Shown in pieces: positions 43,697-53,012 of a DNA stretch of 64,000 nt. The stretch is from Zavarzinella sp. Lineage in GTDB: Bacteria > Planctomycetota > Planctomycetia > Gemmatales > Gemmataceae. The position numbers and the translations under genes were made by a program. How positions within the stretch are numbered: the stretch's first letter is position 1; each line of letters begins with the position of its first letter. The DNA is taken from contig JAWKTI010000007.1 of the NCBI GenBank assembly GCA_041399155.1, positions 191,122 through 255,121 on the forward strand. The letters run 5' to 3'. The notes beneath the pieces were generated by a model that saw only the letters and a program-made list of their open reading frames with translations, searched no databases and had not been told where the DNA came from.

Positions 43697-46600
43697 TTAC
43701 CACGGCGGCAGGGGGCCTTTGGCTTCCGCAGGATACAAGCGGTAACTGTTTTTCTTTTCATCCCATACCTGCCAGCCGAGCATGCGCCAGGCTTCCGGTG
43801 TTGCGTGCAGAATTTTGTTGTTCGGGAAATCCACCAATGCCACTTCATCACCATTCATCACCCAGGTGCGTAACAGCTGGCCAGTGTTCGCATCCCACTC
43901 CCGCATGGTTGAATCATCACTCCCAGAGACGATCCACGTGCCATCCGCAGACCAACTCACACTCCTGACAGATCCCGAATGGCCCGCAAGGCTCTGCATG
44001 CATTTGCCACTCTCCGCATCCCAGACCTTCAGCGTCTGGTCAGCACTCCCAGAGACGATCCACGTGCCATCCGCAGACCAACTCACACTCCTGACAGATC
44101 CCGAATGGCCCGCAAGGCTCTGCATGCATTTGCCATTCGAAGCATCCCAGATCTTCACCGTCTTGTCATCACCACCAGAAACGATCCGCGTGCCATCTGC
44201 TGACCAGGCCACACACCTGACAGATCCTGTATGGTCCGCAAGAGTTTGCATACATTTGCCATTCGAAGCATCCCAGATCTTCACCGTCTTGTCATCACTT
44301 CCCGAGACGATCTGCTTGCCATCTGCCGACCAGGCCACGCTCCAGACATATCCCGAATGGCCTGCAAGAGTTTGCAGGCGTTTGCCATTCGAAGCATCCC
44401 AGATCTTCACCGTCTTGTCATCACTTCCCGATACAATCAGCGTTCCATCAGCTGACCAGCTTACACTCCTGACAGAGCCCGTATGGCCCTCAAAGGAACG
44501 CATGCACCTGCCACTGGCTGCATCCCAGATCTTTAGCGATTTGTCAACACTACCGGAGACAATCCTAGTGCCATCTGCGGACCAACTCACGCTCCTGACA
44601 GAGCCCGTATGGCCCGTAAGGCTCCGAAGGCATTTGCCACTCTCCGCATCCCAGATCTTCAGTGAATTGCCCCGACTACCCGATGCGATCATAGTGCCAT
44701 CTGTCGACAAGGCCACGCTCCTTAAATAATCAGAGTGGCATGTAAGGGTGAGAAGACATTTGCCACTCTCCGCATCCCAGATCTTCAGTAACTCATCATC
44801 ACTTCCGGAGACGATCTGCTTGCCATCTGCCGACCATGCCACGCTCCAGACATATCCCGAATGGCCCGCAAGGCTCCGAAGGCATTTGCCACTCTCCGCA
44901 TCCCAGATCTTCAGTAACTCATCATCACTTCCGGAGACGATTCTAGTGCCGTCTGCTGACCAGGCCACGCACCTGACATAATCAGAATGGCCCGCAAGGC
45001 TCTGCAGGCATTTGCCACTCTCCGCATCCCAGATCTTCACCGTCTTGTCCCAGCTACCGGAGGCAATCCGCGTTCCATCTATCGACCAAGCCACGCACCA
45101 GACAACTTCCGAATGGCCCGCAAGAGACTGCAGGTGTTTGCCACTCTCCGCATCCCAGATCTTCAGGGTCTGATCAGAACTTCCGGAGACGATCCTAGTA
45201 CTATCTATCGACCAGGCCACACTCCAGACAGATGCCGAATGGCCCTGTTTCAAGACAACGAAAGCTGGTTCGTTAATCAACCGTTCACATACAAGCTGTG
45301 CCCAATTTGCTGGTCGAATAGAGCCGGAAAAATTGCAACGAATCAGGTCCGCATCGTGCCAGTTCGATGTGCGCCCATGAATGCCTTTTGCATCACAATC
45401 CCGCCAGGTACTGCCACAGAAATTTGCTTTTTCCCAATTTGAATAGTCCAGAGATACATTGTCGAATTCCACTATCCGGAGTGAAGCACCATTTGCATCT
45501 GCTTTGGCCAGCAAAACATTGTGTAGCACCGCATGATTCAGGCAACTATTAACCAGCGATGCCCCTCTCAAATCAAGGGGGGTATTCGATTTGCTGCCTA
45601 TCTGCCACCCCTCTAAATCCAGTCCCTGAAGTTGTGCGGAAGATGGTGTTGGCTCCAGCCAGTTCTTTTCGTGAGCAATCAGCCACATTTTGAACGCTGC
45701 CCGACGGGCTTTTGCTGATGCCGTAGGGTCTTCCAGCAGTTTTGACCAGTTCTCAACTGCTTTGTTTGTATCCACGTCGTTGTGATCCATTAACATCTGT
45801 GCAGCAAAATCAAGAGTTTCGTCCGAAGGTAACTGTAAATCCCATGAGGAAAAGCGACCATCTTCCAAGGCACGAACAAGGTACAGTGCCAGAAAATATT
45901 CATAAAGTGATGTGTGCGCAAAACGAAAGCCCTCTTCTTCACTGTCGGGCCGCAAACAAAAGGTGGCAGCACGAAAATCCTGGTTCAATACTTCGGCAGG
46001 AACTTCGTTGTAACGTTCGCGAATTTCCGGATGTTGATTTAGAAAATGATCCAGCCATTTGGATACTTTACGCCAGGGAATTAACTTCTGGTTGATACTG
46101 CAAAGATGTGCAGAAAGTTCTTCCATCATCTGCAGTTTGTGTTCTGGTGTAAATTGATGCTTTAAATCATCACGGCGTAGCCACTTTTCCACGAATATCC
46201 CATATAGTGTTACCCCGAACACCCGATGGCCAGTCATTTTCATCTGTTCCAGGCGTTCCAACTCTGGAGCAATGAGAGACAACAAATATGGTCGCGTGGA
46301 AAGATCCGTCAGATTATGTACAGATTTGATTACAGCGATGGCATCATCAACGCGTTCTTCCCCCAGCATTCCCTTTAAATACTCGCGAACCTGCTTTTGA
46401 TTGAACGGTAAAATGATGCACGCCTGGTAATCTTTTTCGCGTATGCCTTCACGGCTTTCACCGGTGAACGCAGAGCTGAGGGCGGTGATCGTTGGGAAAT
46501 AGTGCGAACGGCACGAGATGATCATTTTGCCGGGCCGCTTTCCTGGTGTTGGCTTGTGAGTACGCGGTGGCAGAATACTCCATAGCTGCCGGATAAAGCC

Positions 46601-48094
46601 ATCGCGGCGATTTTGCGGCAATGGAATGATGCGTTCGTCCAGGCCATCAAAAATCACTAATGCCCCCCTTTCCTGAACAGCCTGTATGATCATCTGTGGC
46701 GTTATTGCGCGACTGCCTGTCCCTTTCCAGTGTCGGTTAATGACGATCTGCAAGATTTCCTCCAAGCCAGGATCGCCTTTGAAATAGTAATCTTTGAGAT
46801 CGATGAAAATTACTGCGGGCACGGTAGTATCTTTCTGTCGGCGCTGATCCAGTACACGAGCAAGCAGCATCAACGTCGTTGTTTTGCCAATGCCCACTTC
46901 ACCTAATACCGCACAAAATGGTGCAAGATCTTCGGACAATGCCCAGTCTGCCAGAAAATCAACTGCTTTTGTGCGGTTCTGGGGCTGGAGTGTAGCATTC
47001 TCTTTTTCCATCTGTGAAAAATCTGTAGGGGCTGCATCGGGTGGTACAATTTGTTCTGGCAACCGCTTGCGGATGTTGCAGCCGAACTCTATGACGATAT
47101 CTTCTTCAGGTAATTTTGCTTGGCAGCGAATCCGTTGTCCCTTTTTTACGGTAGTTACTGCTAAAGAAGATTGTTGATTTAGTGTTATCTTAATCTTTCC
47201 TTCAATTTCAGAAGCTAACTTCCCAACAAATTCTTCCGCTATTTCACCACGACATTCGCTATAAAATCTTGGTCGTTGACCTGTTCGCGTTAAACGAAAT
47301 ATCTGCTTTACATCCAACCCTTTCATGTTAATGCGTGCAAAGTCCAATACTCTTAAACCAACGGGGATTACTGGTTTTGTGCCAGTAATGAAAGGAGGCA
47401 ACTCTTTTTCTGTGATATACTGACTTACCAGAAAATCACGTGAAACAAACAGCAAACCAAAGTGGCATTCTGCCAGCGCTTTCTGAATTTCAAAATCCCA
47501 GTTGGCACCGACTTCGATATTGCGATCGATCCAAAATTCAAAACGATAACTTTTAGATAGCTTCAGTTCTTTTTCCAGGGATGTGCGTAGTTTGGTAACC
47601 AGTTTATCATCATGGTGGGCGTAAGAGAAGAAAAACCGAATCAATGGTAACTCCATTTCCGGGTTTTCCTGTTCTGTACTTGTCCGAATCACTGCGGTAG
47701 GCTGCACCAATGCATCGTATCTTTCAATTGTGCTGACAGCTTCCCGGGTGTATTGTGCCAGACTAGCCTCATCCGGTGATGGCCCTTCGATCCAGGTTTC
47801 GCGGCTGGAGGGATCGGATTTCAGTGAATCGACGCACAGCCGGAGATCCAGTTCGGCTTCTTTCGCACCGTCATTAATGCGATTCGCAAAGGTTTGATAC
47901 GCCTGCAGTGCGGCAGCCCGCTCTTTACCCGGTGCGACAATTTCCAAAGCATCTGCCAGTACAGCCCGCCCGGTCTGAAATATTGTCAACAACGCGGTTA
48001 ATCGCTCCCGCAGTGTTTTGCCGAGATGATCGAGCCATATATCCTGGTACTGTTCCAGTTGGGAAGTGGTTAATTCGACGTGATCGTTTGGCAT
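43697..48094 (-). CDS. TIR-NACHT-WD40 STAND protein, candidate defence effector
   Basis: A 1465-residue protein of stacked modules. Residues 1-145 are helical and unassigned. Residues about 150-290 form a TIR domain: LIRFFFSYAHHDDKLVTKLR, then FEFWIDRNIEVGANWDFEIQ, with the candidate NADase Glu at E231 (or E229) in SQYITEKELPPF. Walker A of a NACHT NTPase is GEVGIGKTTT (K404), and Walker B is ALVIFDGLDE (D483 to E487). A winged-helix/helical region and pentapeptide-like repeats (about 860-940) lead to 11 near-identical WD40 repeats of 42 residues plus a degenerate C-terminal segment. In known STAND immune proteins the repeats sense, the NACHT module oligomerises and TIR consumes NAD+ or makes a signal. 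An antiphage role is inferred. It has no obvious partner gene. Confidence 0.88.
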   Translation of the reverse strand: MPNDHVELTTSQLEQYQDIWLDHLGKTLRERLTALLTIFQTGRAVLADALEIVAPGKERAAALQAYQTFANRINDGAKEAELDLRLCVDSLKSDPSSRETWIEGPSPDEASLAQYTREAVSTIERYDALVQPTAVIRTSTEQENPEMELPLIRFFFSYAHHDDKLVTKLRTSLEKELKLSKSYRFEFWIDRNIEVGANWDFEIQKALAECHFGLLFVSRDFLVSQYITEKELPPFITGTKPVIPVGLRVLDFARINMKGLDVKQIFRLTRTGQRPRFYSECRGEIAEEFVGKLASEIEGKIKITLNQQSSLAVTTVKKGQRIRCQAKLPEEDIVIEFGCNIRKRLPEQIVPPDAAPTDFSQMEKENATLQPQNRTKAVDFLADWALSEDLAPFCAVLGEVGIGKTTTLMLLARVLDQRRQKDTTVPAVIFIDLKDYYFKGDPGLEEILQIVINRHWKGTGSRAITPQMIIQAVQERGALVIFDGLDERIIPLPQNRRDGFIRQLWSILPPRTHKPTPGKRPGKMIISCRSHYFPTITALSSAFTGESREGIREKDYQACIILPFNQKQVREYLKGMLGEERVDDAIAVIKSVHNLTDLSTRPYLLSLIAPELERLEQMKMTGHRVFGVTLYGIFVEKWLRRDDLKHQFTPEHKLQMMEELSAHLCSINQKLIPWRKVSKWLDHFLNQHPEIRERYNEVPAEVLNQDFRAATFCLRPDSEEEGFRFAHTSLYEYFLALYLVRALEDGRFSSWDLQLPSDETLDFAAQMLMDHNDVDTNKAVENWSKLLEDPTASAKARRAAFKMWLIAHEKNWLEPTPSSAQLQGLDLEGWQIGSKSNTPLDLRGASLVNSCLNHAVLHNVLLAKADANGASLRIVEFDNVSLDYSNWEKANFCGSTWRDCDAKGIHGRTSNWHDADLIRCNFSGSIRPANWAQLVCERLINEPAFVVLKQGHSASVWSVAWSIDSTRIVSGSSDQTLKIWDAESGKHLQSLAGHSEVVWCVAWSIDGTRIASGSWDKTVKIWDAESGKCLQSLAGHSDYVRCVAWSADGTRIVSGSDDELLKIWDAESGKCLRSLAGHSGYVWSVAWSADGKQIVSGSDDELLKIWDAESGKCLLTLTCHSDYLRSVALSTDGTMIASGSRGNSLKIWDAESGKCLRSLTGHTGSVRSVSWSADGTRIVSGSVDKSLKIWDAASGRCMRSFEGHTGSVRSVSWSADGTLIVSGSDDKTVKIWDASNGKRLQTLAGHSGYVWSVAWSADGKQIVSGSDDKTVKIWDASNGKCMQTLADHTGSVRCVAWSADGTRIVSGGDDKTVKIWDASNGKCMQSLAGHSGSVRSVSWSADGTWIVSGSADQTLKVWDAESGKCMQSLAGHSGSVRSVSWSADGTWIVSGSDDSTMREWDANTGQLLRTWVMNGDEVALVDFPNNKILHATPEAWRMLGWQVWDEKKNSYRLYPAEAKGPLPPW
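43864..45250 (-). repeat. tandem 126-bp repeats encoding the WD40 array
   Basis: About 11 units of 126 bp (42 codons) encode the WD40 propeller blades. Adjacent units are nearly identical at the DNA level; about 93 bases starting near 43917 recur exactly at an offset of 126. Differences between units cluster at a few positions, for example the residue after SGS and the residues before LKIWD or VKIWD. Near-identity of this kind implies recent unit duplication or gene conversion. These are coding repeats, not a CRISPR array. Confidence 0.85.
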
Positions 48095-48360
48095 GGAATC
48101 CCACTCAGCAAGAAGTTGTTCTGTGTAGCTGAAATCAATGCTACACTAATTCTGCAATGATTGCAATGGATAAAAAATATTCTTGCAATTAAAACTGAAT
48201 TTCCTCCTTCAATTCATGGTTTCGACATGTTATTCCGCAGCAATCAACATCAATTCCAAGGTACATCGCTTCCTACGATGATTTTTTCCTTTCCTTTTCC
48301 CCACCTGGCGTGATACCATAGGGGCAGTTTGTACTTGAACTTTGGGGAAATATTCGATCT

Positions 48361-49782
48361 ATGTTTGAAAAAGGCAACCTCTCCCGCCGTGGCTTTATGG
48401 TGCGGTCCATGGCAGCGATGACTGCCGCTGGTATTCCCGGCTGGTATGCAGAGCAACTGTTGGCAGCACAGAAAACTGCCAAAACCGCAGAAAAAATTCG
48501 CTTCGGCATTGTGGGCATCGGCAGTCCGAAAAGCCGGTCCCTGGGCATCTACGGTGGGATGAAAGGCCTGCGAGATCGCCTCAACATCACCAGTCTGTGC
48601 GATGTGGATGCACGCCACCTGGCACGGGCCACCGACATCCTGAAAAAAGACCAGTTCACCACCAAAGGCTACAAGGATTTCCGCGAACTGAACCAGTCGA
48701 AAGATATCGACGCGGTGCTGGTCGCCACGCCGGACCACTGGCACGCACTGGTGGCCATTGATGCGATGAAAAATGGCAAAGATGTCTACTGCGAAAAGCC
48801 ACTGACCCTGACCGTGGCAGAATCGCTGGCGATGATGAAGGTGCAGAAAGAAACTGGTCGCGTGCTGCAGACGGGCAGCCAGCAACGTTGCGAAATGGGC
48901 AACAAGTTCCGTATTGCCACCGAAATTGTCCGCAGTGGGCGGATTGGCAAGATCAAATCGATCGAATGCCGTATCGGCAGCAACCCTGTCAGCGGGCCAA
49001 TCGAAGCCGTTGACGCACCCAAAGAACTGGATTGGGATTTCTGGTTGGGACCAACTGAAAAAGTTCCTTACCGTTTAGCCAAAAATGGTGCCACCAACTG
49101 TCATTACGAATTCCGCTGGTGGTACGAGTATTCCGGCGGCAAAATGACCGACTGGGGTGCTCACCACCTGGATATCGCCCAGTGGTGCCTGAATATGGAT
49201 GGCAACGGCCCCATGGCAGTGGAGTGCGTCAAAGCCACACCTGCATACGACAAAGGTGATGGTTACAACTGCCACCAGAATTTCAGCGTGAAGTACACCT
49301 ACGGCAATGGCACCACTGTGTTTGCGATGTCCGGTGGGGGGACTGCCGTGAAGGGCCTGGTTGATGCCAACGGCAAAGCACCGAAGAACCGCATGGGCAA
49401 AGATCTGGGTATGATCTCTGGTGATGAGAACGGCTTAATGATTTTTGGCGAAAATGGCACCATTTTTGTCAGCCGTGGCCTGTTATTAGCCAGCGATGCC
49501 AAGATTCTGTCTGAAAAACTGGCGGAAGATCCCAAATTGTACCCCACCCGACCGACCAATCATATGGCCAACTTCCTGGATTGTGTCGATTCACGTGAGG
49601 CACCGATCTGTAGTGCAACTGTCGGTGGCGGTTCGGTCATCATCTGTCATATCGGTGCAATTGCACTGCGTTTGAACAAATCGCTGAAGTGGGATCCCAA
49701 AACCTACAAGTTCATCAACAGCGACGAAGCCAACGCAATGCTGCAACGGCCTTACCGTGGCGAGTGGAAACTCCCTGCATAA
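48361..49782 (+). CDS. Tat-exported Gfo/Idh/MocA oxidoreductase
   Basis: A 473-residue protein beginning with a twin-arginine signal (LSRRGFMVRSMAAMTAAG). The Rossmann motif is FGIVGIGSPKSRSLG, followed by ALVAIDAMKNGKDVYCEKPLTLT, whose EKP motif is conserved in the family, and a C-terminal alpha/beta domain with FRWWYEYSGGKMTDWGAHHL. Such Tat-exported, NAD(P)-dependent sugar oxidoreductases are very common in planctomycetes. The cofactor would have to be inserted before export. The substrate is unknown, probably a sugar or polyol. No strong ribosome binding site precedes the ATG. Confidence 0.9.
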   Translation: MFEKGNLSRRGFMVRSMAAMTAAGIPGWYAEQLLAAQKTAKTAEKIRFGIVGIGSPKSRSLGIYGGMKGLRDRLNITSLCDVDARHLARATDILKKDQFTTKGYKDFRELNQSKDIDAVLVATPDHWHALVAIDAMKNGKDVYCEKPLTLTVAESLAMMKVQKETGRVLQTGSQQRCEMGNKFRIATEIVRSGRIGKIKSIECRIGSNPVSGPIEAVDAPKELDWDFWLGPTEKVPYRLAKNGATNCHYEFRWWYEYSGGKMTDWGAHHLDIAQWCLNMDGNGPMAVECVKATPAYDKGDGYNCHQNFSVKYTYGNGTTVFAMSGGGTAVKGLVDANGKAPKNRMGKDLGMISGDENGLMIFGENGTIFVSRGLLLASDAKILSEKLAEDPKLYPTRPTNHMANFLDCVDSREAPICSATVGGGSVIICHIGAIALRLNKSLKWDPKTYKFINSDEANAMLQRPYRGEWKLPA

Positions 49783-49891
49783 GCCAGTCTTTTTCAGCCC
49801 ACTTTTCCTTTTAATACCCAGAAAACCGATTCGCACTGCGTACCACCTCTTCTGGCGGTGCGATCGGCCCACTGTTTGCTAAAATAACTTC

Positions 49892-50155
49892 ATGGAATCT
49901 GCCGAAATTGAAGTAAGCCTGTTTGCGGGCGTTGCCGAGGCGTTGGGCACGCGCACCATTCAGGTGGTGCTGCCGGAACAGCCCACCGTTGGGGAGTTGC
50001 TGAAACTGTTACAAACTCGTTACACAAATCAGGCCCACCTCATCTCCAGGTGCGTCTGCGTGATCAACGATGAACGTTATGCAACCAACAGCGACCTGCT
50101 GGAATTGACCGATCGGGTGGCGTTAATCCCACCAGTCAGTGGGGGATCTTCATGA
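49892..50155 (+). CDS. moaD: molybdopterin synthase sulfur carrier subunit MoaD
   Basis: An 87-residue beta-grasp protein: EVSLFAGVAEALGTRTIQV, then VGELLKLLQTRY and the end RVALIPPVSGGSS. In the family the protein ends in Gly-Gly, which is adenylated and thiocarboxylated before sulfur transfer. Here two serines follow the Gly-Gly because the reading frame runs into the overlapping start of moaE (ATGA at 50152-50155). Trimming would be needed for activity unless the extension is tolerated. The operon moaD-moaE-moaA is otherwise standard. The ATG is not preceded by a visible ribosome binding site. Confidence 0.88.
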   Translation: MESAEIEVSLFAGVAEALGTRTIQVVLPEQPTVGELLKLLQTRYTNQAHLISRCVCVINDERYATNSDLLELTDRVALIPPVSGGSS

Positions 50156-50580
50156 TTTTGCTTACCCGCGAGCCGATTTCCCACCAGCAATTATTAGAAA
50201 GCGTTCATACTTCATCTGCGGGTGCCGTGGTCCTTTTTCTGGGTACGGTGCGGCAAATGACCAATGGACGGGCGACCGTGGCACTCGATTACGAAGCCCA
50301 CGAACCGTTGGCTGTGAAACAGATGCAACTGGTGGCAGACGAAACTCGCCAGCGCTGGCCCGTACAGGCGATTTCCATTATCCATCGCCTTGGTCACCTG
50401 GAACTGGGCGAAGCCAGCGTGGGGATTGCGGTCAGTTGCCCGCACCGCAAAGAGGCGTTTGCCGCCTGCGAATATGCCATTGATCGGCTGAAAGAAATTG
50501 TGCCGATCTGGAAAAAAGAAAACTGGGATGATGGCACCACCGAGTGGGTGCATCCCACAAATGATACAACAGCACCATGA
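50152..50580 (+). CDS. moaE: molybdopterin synthase catalytic subunit MoaE
   Basis: A 142-residue MoaE. GAVVLFLGTVRQMTNGR, LDYEAHEPLAVKQM and HRLGHLELGEASVGIAVSC are conserved. The lysines of RLKEIVPIWKKENWDDG form the catalytic region that contacts precursor Z. MoaE dimerises and, with two MoaD, converts cyclic pyranopterin monophosphate to molybdopterin in the cytoplasm. It overlaps moaD by four bases at its start and moaA by four bases at its end, so the three genes are translationally coupled. Confidence 0.95.
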   Translation: MILLTREPISHQQLLESVHTSSAGAVVLFLGTVRQMTNGRATVALDYEAHEPLAVKQMQLVADETRQRWPVQAISIIHRLGHLELGEASVGIAVSCPHRKEAFAACEYAIDRLKEIVPIWKKENWDDGTTEWVHPTNDTTAP

Positions 50581-51623
50581 TTCCCTTACCTCTCAACGGT
50601 CAGCCACAACCAGCTCACGTGGGCCAGACGATGCCCACGACGGGACCTCTGATTGACACATTCCAACGTATGCACAATAATTTGCGCATTTCAGTGACAG
50701 ATCGTTGCAACCTGCGCTGCACCTATTGCATGCCGGAAGAGGTGCAGTTTCGCGATAAATCGGAATTGTTGACGTTTGAAGAAATTGCCCGCGTGGTGCG
50801 TATCGCTGCTAACTGTGGCGTGAACAAAATCCGCCTGACGGGTGGCGAGCCACTGCTCCGACGGGAAATTCACCACCTGATTGCGATGTTGAGCAGCATT
50901 CCCGGTATTGACGACATTGGCCTGACCACCAACGCGGTGCTGCTGGCCCAGCAGGCCGAAAGCCTGTACCAGGCGGGTCTGCATCGCCTGAATGTCAGCG
51001 TGGACACACTGGATGAAGACCGATTTTTGCAATTAACCCGACGCACCGGTCTGCCGCTGGTGCTGGCAGGGCTCGCAAGGGCAAAAGAAGTTGGTTTTCA
51101 GTCCATCAAAGTAAATGCGGTGTGCATTCGTGGCACCACAGAGCACGATATTCTGCCGCTGGCAGCATATTGCCTGCAGAATGGCTTTTCGTTGCGTTTC
51201 ATCGAATATATGCCGATTGGTGCAGACGCCTGGGAGCGGGAAAAGGTGTTGTTTGCGGCCGAAATCCAGGCGGTGCTGGAAGGGGAATACGGTCCTCTGC
51301 AGCCTGTGGCAGGTCAAGACCCCCACGCACCTGCACAGGAGTTTGCGTATGCAGGTGGGGGCAACGTGGGCTTTATTGCCAGTATTTCCCGCCCGTTCTG
51401 CCACCACTGCAACCGGATTCGGCTGACCGCAGAAGGGGCGATTCGCCATTGTCTGTTTGCCACGGAAGAAACCCCCATCCGCGACCTGCTTCGAACAGGT
51501 GCCAGCGATTCAGAGATTGAACTGGCTCTGCGGCAAACAATCTGGGGTAAGTGGGAGGGTCACGAGATTAACACGTCCCGGTTTTTGAAACCCACCCGCA
51601 CCATGCACACGATTGGCGGGTAA
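50577..51623 (+). CDS. moaA: GTP 3',8-cyclase MoaA
   Basis: A 348-residue radical SAM enzyme that starts molybdopterin synthesis from GTP. The N-terminal cluster is in VTDRCNLRCTYCMP (C44, C48, C51); the SAM-binding GGEPLLR and the C-terminal cluster segment PFCHHCNRIRLTAEGAIRHC are present, and the protein ends in Gly-Gly, as MoaA proteins require for activity. The frame starts in the overlap with moaE; the first 35 residues are non-conserved, and a start at M19 (about 50631) or M32 is possible. No moaC or moaB is seen nearby. Confidence 0.95.
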   Translation: MIPLPLNGQPQPAHVGQTMPTTGPLIDTFQRMHNNLRISVTDRCNLRCTYCMPEEVQFRDKSELLTFEEIARVVRIAANCGVNKIRLTGGEPLLRREIHHLIAMLSSIPGIDDIGLTTNAVLLAQQAESLYQAGLHRLNVSVDTLDEDRFLQLTRRTGLPLVLAGLARAKEVGFQSIKVNAVCIRGTTEHDILPLAAYCLQNGFSLRFIEYMPIGADAWEREKVLFAAEIQAVLEGEYGPLQPVAGQDPHAPAQEFAYAGGGNVGFIASISRPFCHHCNRIRLTAEGAIRHCLFATEETPIRDLLRTGASDSEIELALRQTIWGKWEGHEINTSRFLKPTRTMHTIGG

Positions 51624-51654
51624 AGATGAGGTTTTTATAATAGTTTTACGGGTG

Positions 51655-51900
51655 CTACTCACCATTCTGAACTCTCTTTTCTTTCGCTTTCGGTGCCACG
51701 GCTGGGGGATATTTTGCCCGCAGTTCTGAGTATTTCTTCACTTCTTCGGGTTTGTTCGTCGCTTCGTAGAGTTGAATCAGCCGATCCAGGGCTTCGGGGA
51801 TGCGAAACTCGCCCCACTCCACATGCGGAATGGTCTTCTCGCGGGTTTTCATCCCTTCATAGCCCTTGAGCAACAGCGGCTCGGCCACCTTCACCTTACG
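51655..51900 (-). pseudogene. C-terminal fragment of a TPR/kinase-type protein
   Basis: The frame read from about 51900 down to the stop at 51655 encodes VAEPLLLKGYEGMKTREKTI, then RIPEALDRLIQLYEATNKPE and a short tail. This matches the end of the long TPR-containing Ser/Thr kinases of Gemmata-like planctomycetes. No start region or upstream kinase domain is present: the frame continues to 52017 but with unrelated sequence. I read it as a relic. Fragments at 52014-52283 and 55100-55220 come from the same kind of gene. Confidence 0.65.
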
Positions 51901-52013
51901 GGAAGAAAGCGTTAAACGATCATTTCTCTGGCTGCTAGTGAAAGGATGTCGTGCAGAACGACTGTGGGTAGATGTCAATCCAAGTTCACTTCTGCCAATC
52001 GCCCATCGGAAAA

Positions 52014-52283
52014 TCACTTCTCCTTGCCCAGTTTCGCCTTGATTTGCTTCAATTCTTCCCGGTCGCTCGGTGACACAAACAAGCCTCGATCGACGATACC
52101 TTGCAGAATGTCATGGGCCTGTCGCCAATGCTTGATGGAGTCTGCATCGGCGAGTTTCCCCAAGGCATCGGCAACTCTCCAATGGGACACATACAAGTCG
52201 CGTTGCCACTCGGTGTAGCGTGGGTCCGACGCCACACGCTCTGGGCGCTCTGCTCGCCGGGTCGCCGTCAACAGACCGCCCAT
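52014..52283 (-). pseudogene. TPR-repeat fragment, remnant of a longer protein
   Basis: An 89-residue frame with DPRYTEWQRDLYVSHWRVAD followed by HWRQAHDILQGIVDRGLFVS. The E-W-Q-R-D-L-x-V-S-H pattern is the repeat signature of Gemmata-type TPR proteins and the segment resembles the C-terminal repeat plus tail of such a protein. It has an ATG at 52283 but is far too short for the family, so I call it a remnant. It could be expressed as a short protein after the secreted-protein gene 43 bp upstream. Confidence 0.6.
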
Positions 52284-52326
52284 CCGCGTTGGCCACCACC
52301 AATCCGCATCGGAATCACTTATCGCC

Positions 52327-52842
52327 CTATTTCAGTGAGTCGAGCAGCTTTTCCTGTTCGGCGGCCCGCTTGAGGAGTTTCGCGACGGCACCTTTCTGTT
52401 GGGCCGGGACGGCCTTCACTCCCTTGTAATCCTTCTTCTTGTCTCCGACACCGATAGTGATCGTCAGTTCGCTCGGCTTGGCCAGTTCCCCCACCAGTTC
52501 GTATTCGGTCCCGTTCTCCGTCGCTTTCACCACCACCTTCTCGTTCTCCTTCGACATGGTGAACGTTGACGTTGAGCCCGTACCTTGTCCTCCCGTCCCG
52601 TTCGCCGATCCGCCCGCCTTCGCCGACCCGCCACTGCCCGGTCGGCTGCTACTCGACCCCGACTGCCCGCCCTTCATCGCCTGCCGCAACAGGGCCGCCG
52701 CTGCCGGGTTCGTCTTCTCCAGTTCCGCGATTTGCATCTCCAGCAACTTCGACGCCGCGTTCTTGTCCTCGGCCTTCACTCCGGCTGCCACTGCCAACAG
52801 TCCACCGATCACGGCAGACCACAACTTCGTTCGTTTTAACAT
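52327..52842 (-). CDS. secreted protein with Ser/Gly-rich linker
   Basis: A 171-residue protein with a signal peptide (MLKRTKLWSAVIGGLLAVAAG, cut after about KAED), a helical segment with LLEMQIAELEKTNPAAAALL, a low-complexity Ser/Gly/Ala-rich linker of about 40 residues, and a C-terminal part with KVVVKATENGTEYELVGELA and a Lys-rich helix. I chose the ATG at 52842, preceded by GAGGAG. It follows the FecR gene by 170 bp on the same strand and is probably controlled with it. The family is unknown to me. The gene is visibly GC-rich. Confidence 0.7.
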   Translation of the reverse strand: MLKRTKLWSAVIGGLLAVAAGVKAEDKNAASKLLEMQIAELEKTNPAAAALLRQAMKGGQSGSSSSRPGSGGSAKAGGSANGTGGQGTGSTSTFTMSKENEKVVVKATENGTEYELVGELAKPSELTITIGVGDKKKDYKGVKAVPAQQKGAVAKLLKRAAEQEKLLDSLK

Positions 52843-53012
52843 CGCCAATCTCCTCAAATGGATGGAAGAGGTGGGAAACAACGTCCCAACCCGTGACAGA
52901 ACAGAAAACGCTCTGCGGACACCGAACCTCGAGACCGTCGCACCGCTTAGTGTGCTGTGAGCGTCTGAATAGAAGTTGCCGAACTCGCCAAATCGTCACA
53001 CGGTTTTTTGGC

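Noticed and set aside
43782..44729. Long plus-strand open frame of 315 codons
   Set aside because: It is the antisense of the WD40 repeats and shows the same periodicity; the minus-strand protein has clear domain structure.
43864..45250. Regular 126-bp repeats resembling an array, possibly CRISPR
   Set aside because: The units are contiguous, coding on the minus strand as WD40 blades, and there are no unique spacers.
49783..49891. Possible molybdenum-cofactor riboswitch before moaD
   Set aside because: The interval is only 109 bp and I could not find the conserved multi-stem pattern of the Moco motif.
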